Of a stretch of 28,029 nt of DNA, positions 18,001 through 24,481 are shown in pieces. The notes beneath the pieces were generated by a model that searched no databases, had not been told where the DNA came from, and saw only the letters and a list, made by a program, of their open reading frames with translations. Position 1 is the stretch's first letter; each line of letters begins with the position of its first letter. The translations under genes and the position numbers were made by a program. This DNA comes from JBGPHT01 sp041484525 (GTDB taxonomy: Bacteria; Acidobacteriota; Terriglobia; Bryobacterales; Bryobacteraceae): NCBI GenBank assembly GCA_041484525.1, contig JBGPHT010000098.1, positions 1 to 28,029 of the forward strand, given 5' to 3'.

Positions 18001-19022
18001 AAATCCTGGCGCTCAACGGCGGATCGAGCAGCTTCAAAGCCGGCCTGTTCGAGTTTCCGGGCGGGCGCGCCCTGTGGGAGGCGCGCGAGAGCACGCTAGA
18101 TCCGCTGTTGAAACGCGTGCAGGCGGGCGAGGTCGACGCCGTGGGCCACCGCATCGTCTACGGCGGCCGCGCCTTCCGCGAGACTACGCGCATCACGGCC
18201 GAGATGAAGTCCGAACTCGCGGCCATGGCTCCGCTCGACCCGGAGCACAGCCGCATCGAGATGGGAGGCATTGCGTCCACGGAGCGCATGCTCGGTTCCG
18301 CGGTGCCGCAGTTCGCCGTATTCGACACGGCGTTCCATGCGACGCTGCCGCCGGCGGCATACGTTTACCCGGGTCCGTACGAATGGCTGAACCAGGGGAT
18401 CCGGCGCTACGGATTCCACGGGATCAGCCATCAGTACGTCTCGCGGCGCGCCGCCGAAGTGCTCGGACGCGATCCCGCGTCGCTGCGGATGATCACCTGT
18501 CACCTGGGAAACGGCTGCTCGCTGGCCGCCGTGCGCGACGGCCAGAGCGTGGATACGACGATGGGCTTCACGCCGCTCGAGGGGCTGATGATGGGAACGC
18601 GTTCCGGCTCGGTCGATCCCGGCATCCTGATCCACTTAGCGCGAGATTGCGGCAAGAGCGCGGACGATCTCGACCGCATCCTGAATCGCGAATCGGGCCT
18701 GCAGGGCGTCTCCGGAATTTCGGGCGACATGCGCGAAATCGTGGGCGCGATGCAGCAGGGACATGCGCGCGCCCGCTTGGCGTTCGACGTCTTCGTGCAC
18801 CGGGTGTGCCGCGAAATCGGCGCTATGCTGCCATCGCTCGGCGGGCTCGACGCGTTGGTGTTCACGGGCGGAATCGGTGAGAATTCCGCGGAGGTGCGCG
18901 ACGGAGTGTCCAGCCGCCTCGGGTTTCTGGACCTCGAGAAAGTGCGCGTGATGGTGGTGCCCACGCGCGAGGAACTGCAAATCGCGCAGGAAGTCTACAC
19001 TTCAATTCGGGGTGCCGGTTAG
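17988..19022 (+). CDS. ackA: Acetate kinase (short form)
   Basis: A 344-aa ASKHA-fold kinase that converts acetyl phosphate and ADP to acetate and ATP. Motifs seen are LALNGGSSSFKAGLF near the N-terminus, FDTAFHATLPPAAYVYPGPY, RRYGFHGISHQYVSRRAAE, CHLGNGCSLAAVRDG, FTPLEGLMMGTRSGSVDPG and VFTGGIGENSAEVR. All catalytic blocks are present. It is about 50 residues shorter than the usual 395-405, because the region after the first motif is condensed (VQAGEVDAVGHRIVYGG comes early). It overlaps the end of xfp by 13 bp. Together the two genes form the last steps of a phosphoketolase shunt yielding ATP and acetate. No phosphotransacetylase is adjacent. Confidence 0.94.
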   Translation: MAVLKILALNGGSSSFKAGLFEFPGGRALWEARESTLDPLLKRVQAGEVDAVGHRIVYGGRAFRETTRITAEMKSELAAMAPLDPEHSRIEMGGIASTERMLGSAVPQFAVFDTAFHATLPPAAYVYPGPYEWLNQGIRRYGFHGISHQYVSRRAAEVLGRDPASLRMITCHLGNGCSLAAVRDGQSVDTTMGFTPLEGLMMGTRSGSVDPGILIHLARDCGKSADDLDRILNRESGLQGVSGISGDMREIVGAMQQGHARARLAFDVFVHRVCREIGAMLPSLGGLDALVFTGGIGENSAEVRDGVSSRLGFLDLEKVRVMVVPTREELQIAQEVYTSIRGAG

Positions 19023-19173
19023 ACTTCGCTCAGTATAGTTACATACTTCGCCGGGTCCGTTTATGTGGTTCTGCACACCGTGCGTGATGGCAGGTGCCGG
19101 CAGGCGGGTGTAGACTACGCTCACATCAACGGATGCGGCGTGGTGCCCACATGGCACCGGCTCGGAGGTCAGA

Positions 19174-20178
19174 ATGTTCAATCTCAGAATGGCGGGAACG
19201 CCGCGATGCGCTCCCTTCGCGGCTGCTCTGGTGCTGGCTCTGCTGTGGCTGCCGGCCGCGGCGCCTGCCGCCGCACTTTACGGCGGGCTTGGCGGGCACA
19301 GCAACGGAGATTCAACCAATGACGGAGCGCTGGGCATCGTCGACCCGAGCACGGGTATCGTTTCCATCGTCGGACATCCAGCCGGTGTCTCGCGAATCTC
19401 CGGCCTGGCTTTCGGTTTGGACGGGACGCTGTACGGCGCGACTCAGGTCGCCGGTGGCTTTCCCCCTCCTCCCGGACCGACAGGCGCAAGCAACCTGATT
19501 CGCATCGATCCCAACACGGGAGCTCTGATTTCGTCCGCCCTCATCACCGACGGAACCAACGGCCTCAGCATCGCGGACCTGACCGTCCAGCCTGGCACCG
19601 GACTCCTTTACGGGATTCGCGGACCTCAGGATCAGCTCGGCGGCCAAGGCAGGCTCTACACTATTAATCCGGCGACGGGCCTGGCGACGTTGGTCGGGAG
19701 CACCGGTGATTTCTTCGCGAGCATCGCCTTTGGCCCAAACGGAATTCTGTATATGTCCTCAGCCGATCTGGATTTTGCGACGGATAACATAATCAATATT
19801 GCGCTGAAGACCCTTAATCCGGCGAATGCCGGCATCCTCTCGACGGTTGCCACTCAGGACTTCTTTGGCGCTTTTGGTATTCGATCCGACGGGATGATTT
19901 TTGGCGGGACCGGAGACCAGAGCCAACTGTTTACGATCAATCCGGTGACCGGAGCCGAGACCCTGATCGGCTCAACCGGCCGCAACTTCGTAGGTGATCT
20001 CGCCTTCGCGCCTGTACCGGAGCCTGGTTCATTCCTCCTGGCGTTGATCGGGGTATTGGGCTTGAGTACCGCCTGGCACTACTTCCCGCTGAGAAACGCC
20101 GGGTTCGGAAAGTCCACCTTAACGTCGCGGTTGGCCTGCTCCATCCACTTCGCAAACTTCTCCTGGCGTAACTGGTAG
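19174..20178 (+). CDS. PEP-CTERM sorting-domain protein with propeller-like repeats
   Basis: A 334-aa exported protein. It has a signal peptide (AAALVLALLWLPAAAPAAA, about residues 14-32), then repeats of the type LIRIDPNTGALISS / LYTINPATGLATLVGSTG / LFTINPVTGAETLIGSTG with intervening GLLYGIRG or GILYMSS. These suggest a beta-propeller. At about residue 280 comes the PEP-CTERM signal VPEPGSFLLALIGVLGL, the target of exosortase. PEP-CTERM proteins normally end within a few residues of this helix with a basic cluster. Here the frame runs on for about 40 more residues and overlaps the converging ppiC-type gene by 100 bp. A small indel near 20060 could have removed the native end. The start is supported by GGAGGT at 19164-19169. 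The function is unknown. Confidence 0.85.
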   Translation: MFNLRMAGTPRCAPFAAALVLALLWLPAAAPAAALYGGLGGHSNGDSTNDGALGIVDPSTGIVSIVGHPAGVSRISGLAFGLDGTLYGATQVAGGFPPPPGPTGASNLIRIDPNTGALISSALITDGTNGLSIADLTVQPGTGLLYGIRGPQDQLGGQGRLYTINPATGLATLVGSTGDFFASIAFGPNGILYMSSADLDFATDNIINIALKTLNPANAGILSTVATQDFFGAFGIRSDGMIFGGTGDQSQLFTINPVTGAETLIGSTGRNFVGDLAFAPVPEPGSFLLALIGVLGLSTAWHYFPLRNAGFGKSTLTSRLACSIHFANFSWRNW

Positions 20179-21011
20179 AAGATCTCGTCCTCCACCTCTT
20201 TTAAGGGGCGATAAGTCACTTCCTGCGCCTTCAGAATGTAGAACCCGTTGGGCTGCCGGACGGGATCGCCGGTCTCCCCCTGCTGCAAAGCGAACACAGC
20301 GGCGCGAATCGCGTCCGGCACATTGTCGGCTAGCCGCAGTGTGGCGAAATCGCCGTCCTTGTTCTTGGATGTCTCGTCGTCGGAGTTCTCTTTCACGAGC
20401 TTCACGAAGTCGGCGCCGGTGCGGATCTGCTTCACCAGTCGATCGGCCTTGGCCTTGGCCTGCTCTTCGGTGAGTGGCAGCTTGCCGCCTGATTTGCTGC
20501 TCGATACAGGGGTTGCCGGAGTGGTGCTGAACGCGAGGTAGATGGCCTTCACTTTCACCATCTTGTACTTCTCCTTGTTCCCCTGATAATAAGTGTCGAC
20601 CGCGCCCGCCTCCACGCTCCCACTGTTCACCTGGCTGTTGATCTTGGCTTGGCTCAGGACCATCATGCGGTAGTATTCGAGCGCATCCTTGGTCGGAATT
20701 TCCTGATCCAGTTTCTCCTTCTCACCCATCTGGGTCAGCTTGCGCATGAGCCCCCACTGGTGGAGGAAGTTCTGCTTGTCGCGCAGCGCCATCTGCTGAT
20801 TGGGCGGCGGGAGGATCGCGTAGATCCGCCGGAACTCGGCCATGGTGAGCTTCATGCCGTCGTCGAAGACAGCGACCACAGCGTCGTCCGGCAGGTTCGG
20901 CATGGCGGGATCGGGCGGAGCGGCTTGGGCCTGCGGCGGAGCAGGCGGAACAGCAGACTGCGACCAGGCAGCGCCGAGGTAAATGAACGCAAAAAGACCG
21001 ATGACTTTCAT
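20079..21011 (-). CDS. PpiC-type peptidyl-prolyl cis-trans isomerase, exported
   Basis: A 310-aa protein with a signal peptide (MKVIGLFAFIYLGAAWSQS) and a Pro/Ala-rich linker to about residue 38. A SurA/PrsA-like helical chaperone domain follows (about 40-150, MTMAEFRRIYAILPPPNQ-like sequence). A parvulin rotamase domain occupies about 153-270, with MVKVKAIYLAFS, EEQAKAKADRLVKQIRTGADFVKLVKENSDD and QPNGFYILKAQEV. The C-terminal helix (VEDEIFYQLRQEKFAKWMEQ) is typical. It probably assists folding of exported proteins. The rotamase part contains an inserted Ser/Gly/Lys segment (PVSSSKSGGKLP). It converges on the PEP-CTERM gene with a 100-bp overlap. The next gene on this strand upstream is the BON-domain gene. 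Confidence 0.9.
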   Translation of the reverse strand: MKVIGLFAFIYLGAAWSQSAVPPAPPQAQAAPPDPAMPNLPDDAVVAVFDDGMKLTMAEFRRIYAILPPPNQQMALRDKQNFLHQWGLMRKLTQMGEKEKLDQEIPTKDALEYYRMMVLSQAKINSQVNSGSVEAGAVDTYYQGNKEKYKMVKVKAIYLAFSTTPATPVSSSKSGGKLPLTEEQAKAKADRLVKQIRTGADFVKLVKENSDDETSKNKDGDFATLRLADNVPDAIRAAVFALQQGETGDPVRQPNGFYILKAQEVTYRPLKEVEDEIFYQLRQEKFAKWMEQANRDVKVDFPNPAFLSGK

Positions 21012-21088
21012 GGTTGGATGTCATTTAGTCTAACATGGGGTCCCGGCGGGCTGAGAAGCGAAAGAATACGGGGACGCGCCTACTTTGC

Positions 21089-21137
21089 GGGATAGGTTGT
21101 TGCTGTCGCATAGGCCGCCCGGAGCATCCCCGGATTC
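21089..21137 (+). repeat. Dispersed repeat, copy 2
   Basis: It contains CCGGAGCATCCCCGGATTC (21119-21137), identical to 2879-2897, preceded by GGGATAGGT and CTGTCG as in copy 1 with gaps. It lies in the 146-bp gap between the prolyl isomerase and BON-domain genes. Confidence 0.6.
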
Positions 21138-21157
21138 TTTCGGCGCGGATTTATTCG

Positions 21158-21577
21158 TTATCTCTTTTCGCTTCGGCCGTCGTCGCGTTTCACTTGAGCG
21201 CGGCGCCGGCCCAGCTCCAGATTGTCCGCGGCCTTCTTCTTCGCGGCGTCGCTGATCTCGATGTGATTGTTCACCGCCACGGCGCCCGCGGTCTTCGCCA
21301 TCCGCGTCGCGGCGCCTTTGTGCTGCACCACATTGGTGCGGCCTTCCCACGTCGCGACGCCGCCTTGTACCCGCACCTTGAATCCATCGGCGCCGATCTT
21401 CGACTTGGCGAGTTTCGCCTTGATGGCGGCCTCGATCTGGGCGTCGGAAAGCTTCGGTTGGGTGGTGGGGACTGCCTCGCGCTGGTGCACCGGCGGCTTC
21501 TGTTGCGGCTGGGCCGCCACGGCCCATACGGCGATCGTCAGGGCCGCCATCACGCCTAAATTTCGAAACATTCGCAT
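21158..21577 (-). CDS. Exported BON-domain protein
   Basis: A 139-aa protein with a signal peptide (NLGVMAALTIAVWAVAAQ), a Gln/Pro-rich linker, and a single BON domain at about residues 45-110. Visible blocks are LSDAQIEAAIKAKLAKSKIG, FKVRVQGGVATWEGRTNVV and GAVAVNNHIEIS. BON domains bind membranes or phospholipids in periplasmic proteins such as OsmY. The tail is basic (RRRAQVKRDDGRSEKR). I chose ATG 21577 (MRMFRNLG), with ATG 21571 as an alternative. The open frame back to 21682 would overlap cas10 and adds no domain. It is divergent from cas10 with an 81-bp gap that must hold both promoters. No convincing -35/-10 pair was found there. Confidence 0.82.
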   Translation of the reverse strand: MRMFRNLGVMAALTIAVWAVAAQPQQKPPVHQREAVPTTQPKLSDAQIEAAIKAKLAKSKIGADGFKVRVQGGVATWEGRTNVVQHKGAATRMAKTAGAVAVNNHIEISDAAKKKAADNLELGRRRAQVKRDDGRSEKR

Positions 21578-21658
21578 ATCAGATTGAGTGGCCCTGAGCC
21601 GCCGAAAGTTCTCAAGAATCTGTGCTAAAGTTGGGTTTCTCAAGGCGTTCTGGTTCGA

Positions 21659-23128
21659 ATGTCCGAACAAATCCTGCTGCAAGGCAAAATCCTGGGCACG
21701 GAGGAATTCCTTCTGGCTAGTCCAGCGGAGGGGCGTTCCACGCGTTCGGCGGGCGAAGATTTACTGGCCGGCCGCTCGCAGTGGATCACGCTGCTCTGCG
21801 AAGTGCTGCCGCGCGCCCTGTTGGCGGAACTCGGCCTGGCACGCATTTTGCTCGGATCGAGCGGCGGCGGTCAATTTCTAGTGGTGCTGCCCGGCGAGGC
21901 GCGCGAACCTGCCGAAACTTTTCTCTACGCCGCCGCGCGGCAGATTTCCGAACTCAGCTCCGGGCACGTCAAGCTGATCTGGGGCGTCACCGACAACCTG
22001 GGCGATTGGGCCGTCATCCGCAGGCGGCTGAATGACGAATTGCAGGGGAAGCGCAATGCGCCTTTGGGCGGCGGTTCTCCGTCGGGTCCGGACACTGCGT
22101 TCCAGCCGTTCGCGCGCGCGACCACTCCCAACGCCGACGCCTACTTCGCCAAGGAACTGGGCGCGCTGGTGCGACAGGCGTCGAACGTCGGATGGTCTCC
22201 GGAGAACCCGGGCAAGGTGACGCCGGACGCGGGCAAGCATACGTGGAGCCTCACCTCCAACCTCTCGCCGGACGGAATCATGGTGGCGCGGCATGCGGCG
22301 CCGTCGGACGACGCGAAGCAATCCGCGCCGGTGCAGACGCTGGCGCGCCGCGCGCAAGGGCGCTCCATCTGGGGAGTGCTGCGCGGCGATGTCGACAACT
22401 TCGGACTGCGGCTGCGGCGTGTGCACTCGATCGAAGAGCACGTGCCGCTATCGGTGCTCTACAAGCAGTTCTTCGCGGGAGAACTAGAAGTGCTGTGCTC
22501 GCTGCCCGAGTTCTGGCGCAAGGTCAGCATTCTCTATTCGGGCGGCGACGATTTCGCCGTCTACGGTTCCTGGGACGCGCTGATCGCGCTGGCTCGCGAG
22601 GTGCAGCGGCTGTTCCACCGCTTCACGGAAGAGAATTTGAAAGAATACCCGGGGGCTGAAGGCAAGACCATTTCGATGGCGATCGCGCTCGCGCCCGAGA
22701 CCTACAGCCCGCTGGCGGCGGTCTACGAAGAGGCCGGACGCAATCTCGATCTGGCCAAATCGGCGGACAAGGATTGCATCTATCTGTTGGGCCGCATTCT
22801 CGAATGGCGGCACCTGGGAGACGCGGCGGAATTGAAGGACACGGTGACGCGCCTCGTCCACGATTTCCGCATGTCGAAGCAGTTCCTCTATCAGTTGCGG
22901 AGTTTCTACCGCCGCGAAGCGTACGGCGAGCACACCGGCGAGACGCAGCGCACGTGGCGATTCCAGCGGCGGTTCAACCGCATCCTGAGCGGCACGCGCG
23001 ACCGCGAGTTCCAGAAACTGCGCACCCACCTGATCAGCGAACTGGTAGGGCGGAAATCGGCCGAAGTGAAGCTGCGGCCCGCGGGCCTGGTGGCGCTCGA
23101 GTGGGCCAGATTGGTAACTGAGGTTTAG
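21659..23128 (+). CDS. csm1: Type III-A CRISPR Cas10/Csm1, lacking the HD domain
   Basis: The large subunit of a Csm effector complex, 489 aa. Known Csm1 proteins are usually about 750-850 aa. Residues 1-115 correspond to Palm 1 (LLAGRSQWITLLCEVLPRAL, SSGGGQFLVVLPGE). Palm 2 spans about 235-375, with GDVDNFG (D244, D246) and the cyclase motif SGGDDFAVYGSW (G295-D298). The conserved AKSADKDCIYLLGRILEW follows. A helical C-terminal domain 4 (about 385-489) contacts Csm2. There is no N-terminal HD nuclease domain, and none can be hidden upstream because an in-frame TAA lies at 21626-21628. Only three Cys are present and none are paired, so the inter-Palm zinc finger is absent. A Gly/Ser/Pro-rich stretch (about 135-150) sits in the linker. 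Predicted role: crRNA-guided RNA sensing and cyclic oligoadenylate synthesis without DNase activity. It is the first gene of the operon. Confidence 0.93.
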   Translation: MSEQILLQGKILGTEEFLLASPAEGRSTRSAGEDLLAGRSQWITLLCEVLPRALLAELGLARILLGSSGGGQFLVVLPGEAREPAETFLYAAARQISELSSGHVKLIWGVTDNLGDWAVIRRRLNDELQGKRNAPLGGGSPSGPDTAFQPFARATTPNADAYFAKELGALVRQASNVGWSPENPGKVTPDAGKHTWSLTSNLSPDGIMVARHAAPSDDAKQSAPVQTLARRAQGRSIWGVLRGDVDNFGLRLRRVHSIEEHVPLSVLYKQFFAGELEVLCSLPEFWRKVSILYSGGDDFAVYGSWDALIALAREVQRLFHRFTEENLKEYPGAEGKTISMAIALAPETYSPLAAVYEEAGRNLDLAKSADKDCIYLLGRILEWRHLGDAAELKDTVTRLVHDFRMSKQFLYQLRSFYRREAYGEHTGETQRTWRFQRRFNRILSGTRDREFQKLRTHLISELVGRKSAEVKLRPAGLVALEWARLVTEV

Positions 23129-23131
23129 CAA

Positions 23132-23641
23132 ATGGCAGAACAGCAGCAGCAACCAACCCCGAACCGCGAGAACCGTCCGCCGCGCGAGGGCCGCGGCGCC
23201 GGCGGTGGCGGCGGACCGCATGGGCCGGGAGGCGACCGCGGAGATCGTGGAGATCGCGGTGGGCCGCGCGGCGGCGATCGCGGCCGTCCCTTCGAAGGTC
23301 CGCCCGAAATCGAACTCGAGAAACTTATCAGCGACAGCCTCTATCTGGACAACCAGGCGCACGCCGTAGTCAGCCGCATGCGCGACATGGATTCCGGCAC
23401 CAAGACCCAGTTGCGCCGCTTGTACGGCGCGGTGCGGCGCGCCGTGCGCGCGCCCGAAGGCGAGCGGCAGCACGAGTTCGTCATGCTGCGCGCGCGTCTG
23501 GCATACACGATCGCGCGCCACGGCCTGCGCAGCCTCGACCAGTTGGAAAAACTGCTGCTGCAGGTAACGCGCAGGAACGACATCCGCGGATACGAACGGT
23601 TCAAGGATCTTTTCGAGGCCATCGTGGCCTACAACGAGTAA
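23132..23641 (+). CDS. csm2: Csm2 (Cas11) small subunit with Gly/Arg/Asp-rich N-terminal tail
   Basis: A 169-aa protein. Residues 57-169 are the helical Csm2 core (EKLISDSLYLDNQAHAVVSR, LRRLYGAVRRAV, LRARLAYTIARHG, YERFKDLFEAIVAYN), the small subunit that lines the complex backbone along the target RNA. Residues 1-56 are an added low-complexity tail. It has a Gln run, a Pro/Arg/Asn part, five consecutive Gly, and DRG repeats at about 34-52 (GDRGDRGDRGGPRGGDRGRP). Typical Csm2 proteins are about 120-150 aa without such a tail. RG-rich tails in other proteins bind RNA or drive condensation; the role here is inference. It begins 3 bp after csm1 and ends 3 bp before csm3. Confidence 0.9.
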   Translation: MAEQQQQPTPNRENRPPREGRGAGGGGGPHGPGGDRGDRGDRGGPRGGDRGRPFEGPPEIELEKLISDSLYLDNQAHAVVSRMRDMDSGTKTQLRRLYGAVRRAVRAPEGERQHEFVMLRARLAYTIARHGLRSLDQLEKLLLQVTRRNDIRGYERFKDLFEAIVAYNE

Positions 23642-23644
23642 CTC

Positions 23645-24481
23645 ATGAGCGCACACACCTCCCAAACCGAATTGAAACTGATCGGGAAGCTGATACTTGA
23701 AGGCGACATGACGTGCGAGACCGGCCTGCATGTAGGCGCGGGCAAGGGATCGCTCGAAATTGGCGGCTCCGACAATCCCGTGGTCAAGGACGCGTTCGGC
23801 CGGCCCTATGTGCCGGGGAGTTCGCTGCGCGGCAAGATCCGCTCGCTGCTCGAGCAGTCCTCGGGACTGGCGGTTCCGGCCGAGATGGTTTACCTTTCGC
23901 GCCGCAAGGGGCAGGAAGTGCGCATCCACCAGAGCGACCGTCCGGATGACGAGATCTGTCTGCTCTTCGGCCGCAATCCGGGCCGCATGGAGCGGGTGCA
24001 GGGCGAAACGCTGGATACGTCGCAGGCCACGCCCGCGCGGCTCGCGGTGTTCGACGCGCCGCTCGATCCGGCCAGCATCACGGCGCAGATGCGCGAGAAC
24101 CTGGACGATGAGCTGACGGAGGTGAAGAGCGAGAACGCCATCGACCGCATCACGTCGCAGGCCAACCCGCGCACCCTCGAGCGGGTCCCGGCCGGTGCGC
24201 GTTTCCGCGCGCGCCTGGTGATGGACGTGCTGTGCGAAGATGACGCGCCCTTGTTTCTGCGCGTGCTGGAAGGGCTGCGGCTGCTCGAGGACGACGCCCT
24301 GGGCGGCGGCGGCTCGCGCGGCAGCGGTCGCGTGAGCTTCTCCAACTTGCGGCTGGTGTGGCGCGGCAAGAACTACTACGCCACCGGCGCGGCGGAAAAA
24401 GAAGTGGCGGCCGCGGCGGCGCTCGGCGCCATTCAGGCCGCCGTCAACGAAGCGGCGTTCGCATTCGTGCGCGAGGAGTAA
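23645..24481 (+). CDS. csm3: Csm3 (Cas7) backbone RNase subunit
   Basis: A 278-aa RAMP protein that forms the crRNA-binding filament and cuts target RNA at 6-nt intervals. Family motifs are CETGLHVGAG, IGGSDNPVVKDAFG and RPYVPGSSLRGKIRSLLEQ. The Asp of GGSD (D43) aligns with the catalytic D33 of Streptococcus thermophilus Csm3 (AIDSPVIKD), so RNase activity is expected. Further blocks are ENAIDRITSQANPRTLERVP and the Gly-rich GGGGSRGSGRVSFSNL. At 278 aa it is longer than the usual 215-250, mostly through an N-terminal extension of about 10 residues and the Ala-rich end. The stop overlaps the csm4 start by one base (TAATG). Confidence 0.95.
   Translation: MSAHTSQTELKLIGKLILEGDMTCETGLHVGAGKGSLEIGGSDNPVVKDAFGRPYVPGSSLRGKIRSLLEQSSGLAVPAEMVYLSRRKGQEVRIHQSDRPDDEICLLFGRNPGRMERVQGETLDTSQATPARLAVFDAPLDPASITAQMRENLDDELTEVKSENAIDRITSQANPRTLERVPAGARFRARLVMDVLCEDDAPLFLRVLEGLRLLEDDALGGGGSRGSGRVSFSNLRLVWRGKNYYATGAAEKEVAAAAALGAIQAAVNEAAFAFVREE

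Noticed and set aside
24358..24480. Upstream extension of csm4
   Set aside because: It lies within the csm3 coding sequence and is Arg/Gly-rich. ATG 24481 overlaps the csm3 stop in the usual TAATG manner and gives the conserved N-terminus.
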